Of a stretch of DNA of 64,000 nucleotides, positions 27,493 to 37,384 are shown one piece after another. The position numbers and the translations under genes were made by a program. Where the stretch lies: positions 4,650,001 to 4,714,000 of the forward strand of contig JBGAFV010000001.1 in assembly GCA_044227095.1 (NCBI GenBank), written 5' to 3'. Source of the DNA: JACMLD01 sp044227095 (GTDB lineage: Bacteria; Bacteroidota; Bacteroidia; Chitinophagales; Chitinophagaceae). Within the stretch, counting starts at the first letter, position 1; every line of letters starts with the position of its first letter. Below the pieces are notes generated by a model. It saw only the letters and a program-made list of their open reading frames with translations, did not search any database and was not told the DNA's origin.

Positions 27493-28169
27493 AAGCAATC
27501 AGCATTTTTGGTTAACAATTAAAAACGTGCTGAGATCTCCTTTCAAGACTGGTAGTTACATACCCGCTTGTGGCTTTCTCTATCAATAAATGAGTTGGTG
27601 TAATTTTTTTTGAATTGGCTATTGCCTGGTTTAACTGACAGTTTTGCATGAAGCTTTGCAGATAAAACCATTCGCCCTGTTGCGTTTTGAAAATGAAGAT
27701 TGCCCGTTTACAGTATTGCAGAAGATAGCGAAAGGCTATCCCTGCGGGGATGAAGAATAGAAAAATGAAACACATCTCCATAAGCATGGCAATCGTTTTT
27801 TGCACGTAAGTTTTGATCGGCTGAGGTAAATTTATATGGCTGCCTTAACAAGGATAAAAGTAGGGTTTGAAACTATTACACATGGTATATGTATGTTTCC
27901 GATTACGGGTTAAATTGTTAACTAAGGGTTGAAAATCACGCAGAAAAAGCAAAAATCTGCTAACCCTTTATTTTTATTGAGCAATAAACTGAAATTAATG
28001 TATGGTATGCCGCATTGCATGTCCGGTAAAAAATCATGCATGGAGTGGTAAATAAAAGTCAATAAAAAGTTGGGATGATAAAAGAAGTATAAAGCAATAG
28101 CAAATGCCTTTATTGAACAGATGTTGTGACGTTAATCTTGCTTATTTAAGGGTAAATTTATACGGAAAG
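27493..28169. promoter_or_regulatory. Upstream region of the SusC operon
   Basis: This 677-bp non-coding stretch lies between the hybrid regulator gene and SusC, both on the minus strand. It must contain the SusC operon promoter and probably the DNA site of the regulator's AraC-type domain. I see no clear inverted repeat or strong terminator. A 97-codon frame at 27512-27805 has low-complexity content and no family resemblance, and I do not call it. Confidence 0.4.
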
Positions 28170-31100
28170 TTATATGAGGTTGTGTTGCTGGGTATTTTCT
28201 TTTTTCTTTTCTGCCAAATAAGCAGATGGAGCAGCATTAAACTCGGCTTTAAAATATTTAGAAAATGATTTAGGACTGTTGAACCCAACTTCGTAAGCCA
28301 CTTCTGCAATTGTCAGCTGGCTTTTTTCAAGCAGTTGCGCTGCACGGCCAAGACGGAATGAACGAATAAACTCAAGCGGGGTTTTTCCGGTTAGCGACAA
28401 TAACTTTTTATACAGTGTTACCCTGCTCATAAAAAGTGCACGGCTCATATCTTCCACAGAAAAATCAGCGTTAGCTATATTCTTTTCAACAATTTCTTTT
28501 ACCTGGTAAATAAATTGTTCGTCTGTTGATATAATGCTGATATCGGCAGGTTTTACGTCTACCTGTTTCTGATAGGCTTTGCGCAGCCTTGTTTGTTCTT
28601 CAAGAATATTTTTAACCCGCGATAAAAGAATTTCAAAATTAAAAGGCTTGGTCATGTAATCACTCGCACCTGTTTCTAATCCTTTTAATTGTTGTTCTTC
28701 ACCAGCAAAAGCTGTAAGCAGGATAACGGGTATGTGAGAAGTACGGGGATCCTGTTTTATTTTTTTACAAAGATCGATACCATTCATTTCGGGCATACTT
28801 ATATCTGCCACTACCATATCCGGATGGTCGCCCAATGCTTTTTGCCAACCTTCTTTACCATTTACAGCTTCAATAACTGTAAAAGTATCCCGCAGGTTAT
28901 CTTTTAAATAAAAGAGAAAATCTTCATTGTCTTCTACCAAAAGCAGTTTGGCTTTTTTATTGGTTCCTGTTTTTGTTTCTGTAACAACTGGTGCAATTGT
29001 TGCCACTACATCTTCTTCTACAAGCACTACATTATTTTTTATAACAGGCAATTCAATTACCGGCAGCAATACAGTAAAACAACTTCCTTTACCCGGCTCG
29101 CTTTGTACTTCAATATTCCCATTGTGCAGTTTTATAAATTCTTTTGTAATGGATAATCCAATACCGCTTCCCTGGTTTACCATACTGCCGGGTATATCGT
29201 TCTGAAAAAAACGCTCAAAAATTTTATCCTGCTTTTCTTTGGGTATGCCAATGCCGGTATCAATTACTTTAATAGCCAATACCTGTTTATTGTTTTCCAT
29301 CTGCATCTGCAATTGCACAGCTACCTGCCCGCTTTCGCTGGTAAATTTGAATGCATTTGATAAGAGATTGAAGAAAATGCGTTCAAGCTTGTCATAATCA
29401 AAATTCATTAATAAGCTATCGACTGTAGAATAGAATGAAAAGCGGATATTTTTTTTCTCTGCTATATCTGTGAAGGAATAAGAAATATCGCGGCTAAACT
29501 TAACAATATCGCCCTGGGCAGGATTTAATTTAAGTTCCTGCACTTCCATTTTCCTGAAATCGAGCAATTGGTTTACAAGGTTGAGCAGCCTGCGTGCATT
29601 GCGGTGTATAAGCTGAAACTGTTTTCGCTGATCTGCATCATCAGCCTGTCGTATAATTTTATCGAGCGGTGTTAATATAAGAGAGAGTGGTGTTCTAAAT
29701 TCGTGGCTAACATTGGTAAAGAACCTAATCTTCAGCATATCCAATTGGTGCATGCGTTCGGCTTCCTGTTTCTGTTGCTCTATTTCAAAACGCATTCTTG
29801 CCCTTTGCAACACAAGCCGGCGAGCAGACCATAAAATAACAGCTAACGCTGCCACGTATAAAATATACGCCAGTGGCGTTGCCCAAAATGGCGGAAGTAC
29901 TTTCACTTGCAGCGCTACTGGTTTCTCATTCCATACGCCATCGCTGTTGGCTGCTTTTACATAAAAGGTATATGTGCCGGGATCTAAATTTGTGTACGTT
30001 GCTTTTCTTGTTTTACTATCAGTATAAACCCAATCTTTATTAAAGCCTTCTAATTTGTAAGCATATTTATTCTTGTCAGTATTTAAAAAATTCAGCGAAG
30101 CAAATTCTATCGACAAAACATTTTCGTTGTGTTTTAATGTTATGTTATCCGTACGTGAAATAGATTGTGGCAGAATAATCCTGTCCCCTATTTTTTCGCC
30201 AATGCCAACACTTTTATTGAACAACTGCAAATCGGTTAACACAACTGATGGAACACTTTTATCTGGCAGAATAGTTTCCGGATTAAAAATATTGAAGCCA
30301 TTTGCGCCTGCAAAAACAATGTCTCCACTACGGGTTTTTAGTGCTGCATTTTCACTGAAAGCTGTTCCCTGCAAACCATCTTTCGCATCGTAGTTTTTAC
30401 AATTGATGGTAATGCTGTTGATATTATCGTTTGGCTGATGTACCTGCACACAGGAAATTCCATTGTAGGTACTTACCCAAAGCCTTTGCTGATGATCTTC
30501 CAATATGGTAAGAATTGTATTACCAGGCAAGCCGTTCTCTGTTCTAAAAGCTTTGAATGTTTTATCATTTTTATTGAACACATTCAACCCATCGCTGGTG
30601 CCTACCCAAATTAACCCGCGGCTATCCTGCATTAAGGAGAGAATAATATTATTACTGATGCCTTTAGGGTCGTTTGTAAAATTTGAATAGTAGTCAACCT
30701 TACCTGATTTTTTATCCAGCACATCAATTCCATTAGAAGAGCCAACCCATAAATTACCTTCCCTGTCTTCCATTAGCTCAGAAATATATGAAGCATGAAT
30801 TGAGTTAGCTTCATAAGGCTTGTAGTGATAAAAAATATTTTTTTCCCTGTCAAACCTGTTTAACCCGCCCGACAATGTGCCTACCCATAAATTTTTTTGT
30901 GCATCTTCCAGTATTTCATAAATCCTGTCATCTGCAAGACTGGTGCTGTCTGCAGGGTTATGCCGGTAATGCACAAACTTTTTTCCGTCGTAGCAATCAA
31001 GTCCGCCAAAATATGTTCCTATCCATAATTTCTGCTGCCTGTCTACATACAGTGTTACTATTATATCGTTTGCTAAACTGTTTACATCGTTTGGTTTATG

Positions 31101-32306
31101 GAGGTACTGAGTAAATTTTCCATTAGTTCTATCGTAATAAATAAGTCCGCCACCATTTGTACCTACCCAAATATTTCCTTTTTCATCTTCGGCAAAATCG
31201 TTGATATCATTAAACTGAAGGCTATGCGGGTTTGAAGGAATATTGCTCAGCAATGGAAACTTAATAATGTTGGCGTGATAATAATTAACGCCATGTTTGT
31301 AAGTGCCAATCCAAATAAAACCATCGTAGTCTTTATAACTAATGCTAATGCTGTTTTCGCTGATGCTTTTATTATCATCCGGGTTGTTGACAACATAACT
31401 AATAGTACGTGATTGCTTGTCCAATATATTAACGCCGCCATGGTCGGTACTAATCCAAAGTTTATCATTGTTATCCTGCAAAATTCCAACTACGATATTA
31501 TTATTCAACCGCCAGGGCTTGCTCTCCTTATCTATTGTTTCAAGCAACCCAGTTGCGGGTGTGTAATGAAAAAGCCCCCTTGCACCTGCTGCTATAAAAA
31601 ACCAAAGTTCACCCTGCTTATCAGCAAAAATGGAATAGTTCAGCAATTCATTTTTAAATTTTACTGACAATGCATCTATTCTTTGCACTATAGTTCCTGA
31701 TTGCGGGTCTATCTTTTCTATAAGACCGTTACTGTGCACCATCCATGTATTACCGCTAACATCCTGCGTAAAGGAAGACAGCGGTGCATCACCCGCAGGA
31801 AGTTCATACATGTGAGCAGTTTTTTGCGAAGCGCTATTGTATTTGTACAATGATTTGGCCGCCATAAGAAACCAATAATTGCCGGCATTATCTTTTATTA
31901 TGTTGGTGATGGTAGTATTGGGCAGTGATAGTTTTGCAAGACTGGCACTCATGTTCCTGTCTACTGTTTCTGTAACAGGATCAAGTATATTGAAACCATT
32001 GTGTGTATCTACCCATATTTTATTTCCGGGACCTTCAAAAATGCGAAGCACATAATCATCGCTTAAAGAAATTGAGTCCTGTGGATTGTGCCTGAATATT
32101 TTAAACTGGTACCCATCATACCTGTTTAAACCGCTCATGGTAGCAAGCCACACAAAGCCCTTGCTATCTTTTAAAATTCCTTTAACCTGGTTGTTGGAAA
32201 GCCCCTGGCTGATATCAATGCGGTTGAATTGAAATGCCGCCGTTTGTGAAAACGCATTGCTGGCAAAGCATAAGAGCAATACAATAAAAATAACTGCGCT
32301 TCTCAT
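28170..32306 (-). CDS. Hybrid two-component system regulator (HTCS)
   Basis: The protein of 1,378 residues fuses all parts of a two-component system. It has a signal peptide (to about 22), two periplasmic seven-bladed Reg_prop beta-propellers (many D-x-x-G-x-x-W-I/V-G-T repeats, about 30-690), a Y_Y_Y domain, and a membrane helix (AYILYVAALAVILW). The histidine kinase follows, with H-box NVSHEFRTPLSLI, N-box NLLSNAFKF, and G-boxes GTGIGIPKE-like and GSGIGLSITKEF. The receiver has phospho-acceptor Asp in VVADISMPEMNG, and a C-terminal AraC-type HTH follows (SRVTLYKKLLSLTGKTPLEF). Such regulators bind oligosaccharides in the periplasm and activate the adjacent SusCD operon. The start is set at ATG 32306, since the upstream codon is TTG. 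Confidence 0.95.
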   Translation of the reverse strand: MRSAVIFIVLLLCFASNAFSQTAAFQFNRIDISQGLSNNQVKGILKDSKGFVWLATMSGLNRYDGYQFKIFRHNPQDSISLSDDYVLRIFEGPGNKIWVDTHNGFNILDPVTETVDRNMSASLAKLSLPNTTITNIIKDNAGNYWFLMAAKSLYKYNSASQKTAHMYELPAGDAPLSSFTQDVSGNTWMVHSNGLIEKIDPQSGTIVQRIDALSVKFKNELLNYSIFADKQGELWFFIAAGARGLFHYTPATGLLETIDKESKPWRLNNNIVVGILQDNNDKLWISTDHGGVNILDKQSRTISYVVNNPDDNKSISENSISISYKDYDGFIWIGTYKHGVNYYHANIIKFPLLSNIPSNPHSLQFNDINDFAEDEKGNIWVGTNGGGLIYYDRTNGKFTQYLHKPNDVNSLANDIIVTLYVDRQQKLWIGTYFGGLDCYDGKKFVHYRHNPADSTSLADDRIYEILEDAQKNLWVGTLSGGLNRFDREKNIFYHYKPYEANSIHASYISELMEDREGNLWVGSSNGIDVLDKKSGKVDYYSNFTNDPKGISNNIILSLMQDSRGLIWVGTSDGLNVFNKNDKTFKAFRTENGLPGNTILTILEDHQQRLWVSTYNGISCVQVHQPNDNINSITINCKNYDAKDGLQGTAFSENAALKTRSGDIVFAGANGFNIFNPETILPDKSVPSVVLTDLQLFNKSVGIGEKIGDRIILPQSISRTDNITLKHNENVLSIEFASLNFLNTDKNKYAYKLEGFNKDWVYTDSKTRKATYTNLDPGTYTFYVKAANSDGVWNEKPVALQVKVLPPFWATPLAYILYVAALAVILWSARRLVLQRARMRFEIEQQKQEAERMHQLDMLKIRFFTNVSHEFRTPLSLILTPLDKIIRQADDADQRKQFQLIHRNARRLLNLVNQLLDFRKMEVQELKLNPAQGDIVKFSRDISYSFTDIAEKKNIRFSFYSTVDSLLMNFDYDKLERIFFNLLSNAFKFTSESGQVAVQLQMQMENNKQVLAIKVIDTGIGIPKEKQDKIFERFFQNDIPGSMVNQGSGIGLSITKEFIKLHNGNIEVQSEPGKGSCFTVLLPVIELPVIKNNVVLVEEDVVATIAPVVTETKTGTNKKAKLLLVEDNEDFLFYLKDNLRDTFTVIEAVNGKEGWQKALGDHPDMVVADISMPEMNGIDLCKKIKQDPRTSHIPVILLTAFAGEEQQLKGLETGASDYMTKPFNFEILLSRVKNILEEQTRLRKAYQKQVDVKPADISIISTDEQFIYQVKEIVEKNIANADFSVEDMSRALFMSRVTLYKKLLSLTGKTPLEFIRSFRLGRAAQLLEKSQLTIAEVAYEVGFNSPKSFSKYFKAEFNAAPSAYLAEKKKENTQQHNLI

Positions 32307-32393
32307 TATCAAATCTCGTGCGGTAGTAATAAAGGCAAATCCGCCTTGCTGTAAATATATATTTTAAACTGCACATTAAATAGTTTTGCAGCT

Positions 32394-33725
32394 TTACTCC
32401 TTCCAAACATAATAGAGCACACCGTTATGATCGTCTGTAAAGAAAAAAGATTTCTGATCATTCATCATTACATCGCAAGGCCGCCCCTTTCTTTCGGCTT
32501 CTGTTTTGCCTGTAAGAAAGCCACTTACAACTTCTGTGTAATTGTTTCCACCATTTGCCTTAACAATGGCGTTTCCCCGCTGGCGCCATACACTGGTACT
32601 TCCATGCAATGCCACAAGCAAAGCATTATTGAGTTTTGCATCATCAAACTGTTGAAAATACGCAAATCCCAAAGGTGCTGAATGTGCTTTAAAGCCAGCA
32701 AATGCTACAGGCGGTTGCGTAGTAACCTTAAGGTTATTAAGCATAGCACTATCATGCATTTGCTCATCGGGATAAACATGGTTTTGATATTGATAATAAT
32801 AAGGCCAATGATAAACAGTTCCTTCTTCAACCCGCAACAATAAATCTTCTGGCTTATCGGGGCCAATTAAATCCCTCCCCATACTTGTAGCCCACAATTG
32901 ATTATTGATCCATTGAATGCCTACAGAATTTCTAAGTCCCGATGCAAAAATTTTTTTATTGCTTCCATCAGGATTCATTTCAAGAATAGTGGCCCTGACA
33001 TCTTCCTTTTCAATACATGCATTGCAACTGCTGCCAACACTAACATAAAGTTTGTTATTGTGAAAAGCTATACTTCTTGTTAAATGCCATCCGCCATATT
33101 TATAAGATAATCCATAATCAGGAAAAGTAGCGACTTCTACCGGCAAACCTGTAGCAATAGTATCTCCTGCGTGATATGCATAATAAATCAGCCGACCGGT
33201 TTCAGCAACATAAATAAAATCTTTATCGCCATTACGATAAAAAGCAACCTGGTTAGGATTATGCAAACTATCAAGAAATGTATTTATGTGGTTAAACTGT
33301 TTTGTGGAATCATTCCATTCGCTGAAAATGTACACCTTGCCTTTCTTATTATCGCTCTTATCAAACATATCCGTTGCAAAAAGTCTTCCATCAGGGCTTT
33401 TGCTAAGAAAACGAAGACGCCGCAGCCCTTCTGATGCTATGCTGATATTGTATCCTTCGGGGATATTAATGTCAAGTTCAATTCCTTTTTTTAAAATGAT
33501 ATGATGCGGAACTAAATTAAACGCATTGCTATCCGCATTAATTAGTAAAGATGAAGTATCTTTTTGTGGGATTTTTTTCACTGCAACAACGGCGCTACTA
33601 TCTTTTGCAACAACCTTGCCTGTACCCTTTTTTTCACCTGAAGCGTCACCATTATTATTGCACGAACAAAATGATGCCGCAATAGCAGCATAGTAAAATA
33701 AGTAACAGAGGTTTTTAATGCGCAT
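32394..33725 (-). CDS. Beta-propeller lipoprotein of the sorbosone/glucose dehydrogenase family
   Basis: The 443-residue protein has a lipoprotein signal (AASFCSCNNNG) and a low-complexity linker (about 25-60). A six-bladed propeller follows that resembles the PQQ-dependent soluble glucose/sorbosone dehydrogenase family: a LRFLSKSPDGRLFATDMFD blade, RSIAFHNNKLYVSVGSSCNACIEKED with a Cys pair, FASGLRNSVGIQW, and ending FFFTDDHNGVLYYVW. PQQ binding cannot be confirmed, and many such proteins are uncharacterised sugar-binding or oxidising enzymes. The Cys-x-x-Cys pair in a predicted loop could hold a disulfide or metal. It follows the amidohydrolase gene by 12 bp, so the two are probably cotranscribed. 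Confidence 0.7.
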   Translation of the reverse strand: MRIKNLCYLFYYAAIAASFCSCNNNGDASGEKKGTGKVVAKDSSAVVAVKKIPQKDTSSLLINADSNAFNLVPHHIILKKGIELDINIPEGYNISIASEGLRRLRFLSKSPDGRLFATDMFDKSDNKKGKVYIFSEWNDSTKQFNHINTFLDSLHNPNQVAFYRNGDKDFIYVAETGRLIYYAYHAGDTIATGLPVEVATFPDYGLSYKYGGWHLTRSIAFHNNKLYVSVGSSCNACIEKEDVRATILEMNPDGSNKKIFASGLRNSVGIQWINNQLWATSMGRDLIGPDKPEDLLLRVEEGTVYHWPYYYQYQNHVYPDEQMHDSAMLNNLKVTTQPPVAFAGFKAHSAPLGFAYFQQFDDAKLNNALLVALHGSTSVWRQRGNAIVKANGGNNYTEVVSGFLTGKTEAERKGRPCDVMMNDQKSFFFTDDHNGVLYYVWKE

Positions 33726-33737
33726 TAAACAATTGCT

Positions 33738-35033
33738 CTACTTAGCTAAAAGATTTTTATACACTAACCCGCCCTTCATTACAAACTGAACATTTTCCAA
33801 CGCAGTTATATTTTGTAATGGATCTGAAGTTACTGCAACTATATCAGCCAACTTGCCCGGTGTAATTGATCCAACTTTAGAAGACCAACCCAATAAATCT
33901 GCAGCGTTTACTGTTGCAGATTGTATTGCCTGCATTGGCGTAAGACCAAACTTTACCATATAGAAAAACTGTTTGCCATTCCATCCATGCGGATAAACAC
34001 CGGCATCTGTTCCATAAGCAATTTTCACTCCTGCTTTTACTGCTTTTGCAAAGTTTTCTCTCTGCGCACGGCCAACAAGTCTTTCTTTATTTAAAATTTT
34101 TTCAGGGTAACCAAGCTTTGCATATTCACTCATAATATAATCATCATTATAAATATCGGCAACAAGATAAGTGCCATGCTGTTTCATAAGTTCTATACCC
34201 TCATCATCTACAAAACTTCCATGCTCTATAGAAGCAACGCCAGCTTTCACTGCCATTTTAATTGCAATGGTTCCGTGTGCATGCGCACATGCTTTTTTCC
34301 CCCACAATTTTGCTTCATCTACTAAAGCGTTCATTTCTTCCTGTGTGTATTGCGGCCCGCCCACACTTTCTTCTTCGCTCAACACTCCGGCACTTGCGCC
34401 AAATTTTATTACATCTGCCCCGTATTTAATATTGTAACGAACCTGTTTGCGTATTTCATCAACACCATTGGCCACACCGCTCATTTCTTTAGGCATCTGC
34501 CAGCTTAGGAATGGAGAAAAACCATTTAAATCTCCATGACTACCGGTAGAACCAATAAACAAAGTAGCACACAACATCCTGGGGCCAGGCACATCGCCAT
34601 TATTAATTGCATTCTTTAAAGCCACATCCAGGAAAGCAGAAGAACCTACATCACGTATAGTAGTGAAACCGGCATCAAGCGTACGCTTTGCATAAATGTG
34701 TGCAGTAACTGCGTAATCAACAACTGTCTTCCTGAAAATATCTGCATAATAATCGCCGCCGGGCTGCATTGTAACATGCGTATGGCAATCTATTAAACCG
34801 GGCAACACGGTAGCTTTTGAAAGATCGATTATAGTTGCATTTTTGGGAATGGCAATATTGCTGCCAACAGCTTTTATAGAATCATTTTCTACCAATATCA
34901 ACTGGTTCTCCAGCACTTTTCCATTTTCTGTATCAATTAGTTTACCGGCTTTAATAACAGTAACTGTTTTTGTTTGAGCGTTAACAGCAACTATACTCAA
35001 GGCCATTAAAAAATTCAGCAGCAGTTTTCTCAT
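33738..35033 (-). CDS. Secreted amidohydrolase (imidazolonepropionase/prolidase-like)
   Basis: The 431-residue protein has a signal peptide (residues 1-19, VNAQT) and the metal-dependent amidohydrolase fold. The HxH metal site is in GLIDCHTHVTM. KFGAS supplies the bridging-Lys region, HAHG and EHGS add His ligands, and YGTDAGVYPHG supplies the catalytic Asp. The GKLADIVAV and GGLVYKN end is typical of the imidazolonepropionase-like and Xaa-Pro dipeptidase group. These enzymes hydrolyse cyclic amides or dipeptides. The export signal indicates periplasmic action, perhaps on peptides. The substrate is not identifiable. It lies upstream of the propeller lipoprotein, likely in one transcript. Confidence 0.85.
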   Translation of the reverse strand: MRKLLLNFLMALSIVAVNAQTKTVTVIKAGKLIDTENGKVLENQLILVENDSIKAVGSNIAIPKNATIIDLSKATVLPGLIDCHTHVTMQPGGDYYADIFRKTVVDYAVTAHIYAKRTLDAGFTTIRDVGSSAFLDVALKNAINNGDVPGPRMLCATLFIGSTGSHGDLNGFSPFLSWQMPKEMSGVANGVDEIRKQVRYNIKYGADVIKFGASAGVLSEEESVGGPQYTQEEMNALVDEAKLWGKKACAHAHGTIAIKMAVKAGVASIEHGSFVDDEGIELMKQHGTYLVADIYNDDYIMSEYAKLGYPEKILNKERLVGRAQRENFAKAVKAGVKIAYGTDAGVYPHGWNGKQFFYMVKFGLTPMQAIQSATVNAADLLGWSSKVGSITPGKLADIVAVTSDPLQNITALENVQFVMKGGLVYKNLLAK

Positions 35034-35113
35034 GTGTGGTTATTTTTTGGAAGATAATAAAAATAAACAACCCCTGGCAAATTCCGGGATCAATAACAAA
35101 TTATAGGTAAACT

Positions 35114-35530
35114 CTAAAGCCTGTTTATTTGTTCTGCTACCTGGTTTAAAATTCTTTTGCCATTTAAACGTGCGTAGATCCAGTTTCCTGGTATTAAAAT
35201 TACGGCGAGTACAATAGTCTTTAAAATATGATGCCATTCAAATACAGCAAGCATTATAATTAGAACAAGAATTAGCCACATACCGTACATGTAGCACTTA
35301 TAAGAAATTTTTGTGCCCATAATATGAAAAATACCTTTTTGAGTACCCACAAACTTATCGTGCCTCATGGAAATGAAATTTGCTTTGAAAGAAAGACTAT
35401 CCCCTTCAATAATTACATCGTAGCATTTATTGTCTTCCACATATTTTTTCAGGAATGCAAAAGCTTTTGCTTTTTGTGCTTCATCAAGCGGTTTGATATC
35501 TGAAAAACATTCAGCAGTTAAAGGAAACAT
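35114..35530 (-). CDS. Hypothetical small membrane protein
   Basis: This 138-residue protein has a soluble N-terminal part (LDEAQKAKAFAFLKKYVEDN) and two hydrophobic helices (MWLILVLIIMLAVFEW and LKTIVLAVILIPG) near residues 84-120. The family is not recognised. A TATATTTAG box about 25 bp upstream suggests its own promoter. It is upstream of the amidohydrolase gene on the same strand, about 80 bp away, and may be cotranscribed. It could be a membrane-anchored accessory protein. Supported by codon use similar to neighbours and the lack of overlap with other genes. Confidence 0.6.
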   Translation of the reverse strand: MFPLTAECFSDIKPLDEAQKAKAFAFLKKYVEDNKCYDVIIEGDSLSFKANFISMRHDKFVGTQKGIFHIMGTKISYKCYMYGMWLILVLIIMLAVFEWHHILKTIVLAVILIPGNWIYARLNGKRILNQVAEQINRL

Positions 35531-35586
35531 AGTTACAAGGTTTCTGGATATCTAAATATACGCCGAAACATTATTTTGATTACCGC

Positions 35587-35614
35587 AAAAAAAATCCCGC
35601 CTGTTACAGCGGGA
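35587..35614 (-). terminator. Terminator after the ABC-F gene
   Basis: On the minus strand, a TCCCGC stem with GCGGGA closes a short inner hairpin and is followed by eight T residues. It begins 33 bp after the ABC-F stop. Confidence 0.8.
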
Positions 35615-35646
35615 AGTTTATAAATTTTAGATTTATTTTTTGGAAC

Positions 35647-37272
35647 TTACTTATACAGATCCTGTCTCAATTGCTTTACACGTTCATCGGCAAGGTATTC
35701 ATCAAAAGTACAAAGCCTGTCTATAATTCCTTTTGGTGTAATTTCTATAATGCGGTTGGCAACAGTTTGCATAAAAGTATGGTCGTGGCTGGTAAGCAGT
35801 ACAACACCTTTAAACTCGGTAATGTTTTCGTTAAAACTTTGTATGCTTTCCAAATCGAGGTGATTGGTTGGTTGGTCAAGCAATACGACGTTTGGATTTT
35901 GCAGCATCATGCGGCTTAACATGCAACGCACTTTTTCACCACCGCTTAATACGCCTGTTTTCTTCAACACATCATCACCACTAAACAGCATTTTGCCAAG
36001 GAAGCCGCGAAGAAACGGTTCATCTGCATCTGTTACATGTGCAGGTACGTATTGGCGCAGCCAGTCCATCAATGTCATATTGTTTTGAAAATACTGGCTG
36101 TTCTCCTGCGGAAGATAAGCTTTGGTAACAGTAGTGCCCCATTCAAACTTGCCTTTATCTGCTTCTACTTCACCATTAATAATATTGAAGAAAGCAGTTA
36201 CTGCAAGTGCATCTTTACTAAGCAATGCTATCTTATCCCCTTTATTTACAGTAAAACTTACATCGTTAAACAATACACGTCCGTCAACAGATTTGCCAAG
36301 TTTTTCTATATTTAATATCTGATTGCCTACATCACGTAATGGCTGAAAAATAATGCCGGGGTATTTGCGGTTACTTGGTTCAATTTCTTCTATAGTTAAT
36401 TTCTCCAACGCTTTTTTACGTGAAGTAGCCTGCTTACTTTTTGATGCATTGGCGCTGAAACGTGCAATGAAGTCTATTAAGGCCTGGCGTTTTTCTTCTG
36501 TCTTTTTATTCTTATCGTTCATCTGCCTTGCTGCCAATTGAGATGAACCATACCAGAATGTATAGTTACCGGTAAAGATTTTAATTTTTGATCTGTCAAC
36601 GTCTGCAACATGCGTACAAACAGAATCAAGAAAGTGACGGTCGTGACTAACTACCAATACGATGTTTTCATAATCAGCAAGGAAGTTTTCCAACCAGCCG
36701 ATGGTTTCAATATCAAGACCGTTGGTAGGCTCATCCAGCAATAATATATCCGGGTTGCCAAACAACGATTGCGCCAGCAATACACGCAGCTTTAAACTAC
36801 CTGGTATATCTTTCATCAGTACCTGGTGAAATTCTTCGCCAACACCAAGTTCACTTAATAAAGTTGCGGCATCACTGTCAGCAGTATAACCACCCATTTC
36901 ACCAAATTCGCCTTCCAATTCGGCAGCTTTCATACCATCTTCTTCCGTAAAATCTGCTAACGCATATATCTTTTCCCGCTCCTGCATGATAGACCATAAT
37001 TTAGAATGGCCCATCATTACTGTATTAATAACAGTGTAGTTATCAAATTCAAACTGGTTTTGTTTTAATACAGCCATGCGTTCACCGGGTGTAATTTCCA
37101 CGGTGCCTTTATTAGGTTCTATATCGCCGCTTAGTATTTTTAAAAAAGTACTTTTGCCTGCACCATTGGCGCCAATAACGCCATAGCAATTGCCTTTTAC
37201 AAAGTTGATATTTACCTCATCGAACAATACCCTTTTGCCATATGCCAGGGTTATATTTCTTGCGCTGATCAT
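35647..37272 (-). CDS. ABC-F family ATPase, YbiT-like
   Basis: The 541-residue protein has two ATP-binding domains joined by a helical linker (SRFSANASKSKQATSRKKAL-like segment) and no membrane helices. ABC-F proteins act on the ribosome, adjusting the peptidyl-transferase region or relieving stalling. Alignment by eye fits the YbiT branch (IGANGAGKSTFLKILSGD, HDRHFLDSVCTH, RFSANASKS). The first domain has an intact Walker A and DEPTNGLD, with a weak signature (KDIPGSLKLR). In the second, Walker A is replaced by LSKDALAVTAFF and the catalytic Glu is Gln (LLDQPTNHLD), while the signature LSGGEKVR is intact. So the second site is probably hydrolysis-deficient. It is monocistronic, with a TACCTTTG promoter box. 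Confidence 0.9.
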   Translation of the reverse strand: MISARNITLAYGKRVLFDEVNINFVKGNCYGVIGANGAGKSTFLKILSGDIEPNKGTVEITPGERMAVLKQNQFEFDNYTVINTVMMGHSKLWSIMQEREKIYALADFTEEDGMKAAELEGEFGEMGGYTADSDAATLLSELGVGEEFHQVLMKDIPGSLKLRVLLAQSLFGNPDILLLDEPTNGLDIETIGWLENFLADYENIVLVVSHDRHFLDSVCTHVADVDRSKIKIFTGNYTFWYGSSQLAARQMNDKNKKTEEKRQALIDFIARFSANASKSKQATSRKKALEKLTIEEIEPSNRKYPGIIFQPLRDVGNQILNIEKLGKSVDGRVLFNDVSFTVNKGDKIALLSKDALAVTAFFNIINGEVEADKGKFEWGTTVTKAYLPQENSQYFQNNMTLMDWLRQYVPAHVTDADEPFLRGFLGKMLFSGDDVLKKTGVLSGGEKVRCMLSRMMLQNPNVVLLDQPTNHLDLESIQSFNENITEFKGVVLLTSHDHTFMQTVANRIIEITPKGIIDRLCTFDEYLADERVKQLRQDLYK

Positions 37273-37300
37273 ATTGTGTACTGCCTTTTTTTAAGAAGCG

Positions 37301-37308
37301 CAAAGGTA
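37301..37308 (-). promoter_or_regulatory. Candidate -7 promoter box of the ABC-F gene
   Basis: TACCTTTG on the minus strand matches the Bacteroidota -7 consensus TAnnTTTG, 29-36 bp upstream of the start codon. The heptad array at 37315-37349 lies immediately upstream. Confidence 0.6.
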
Positions 37309-37314
37309 GCTAAA

Positions 37315-37349
37315 AGTTCACAGTTTAGAGTTCGAAGTTCATAGTTCAT
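37315..37349. repeat. Heptad array 1 (AGTTCnn, five units)
   Basis: Five consecutive 7-bp units of form AGTTnnn run without interruption, ending with two identical AGTTCAT units. It sits directly behind the ABC-F promoter box. Confidence 0.75.
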
Positions 37350-37384
37350 TTGCTAAGCAATGTTGCGAGGGGCACCCCACAATT

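Noticed and set aside
27512..27805. 97-codon frame upstream of SusC on the minus strand
   Set aside because: Composition is unlike a real protein, no signal, no family, and it lies in a region expected to hold the operon promoter.
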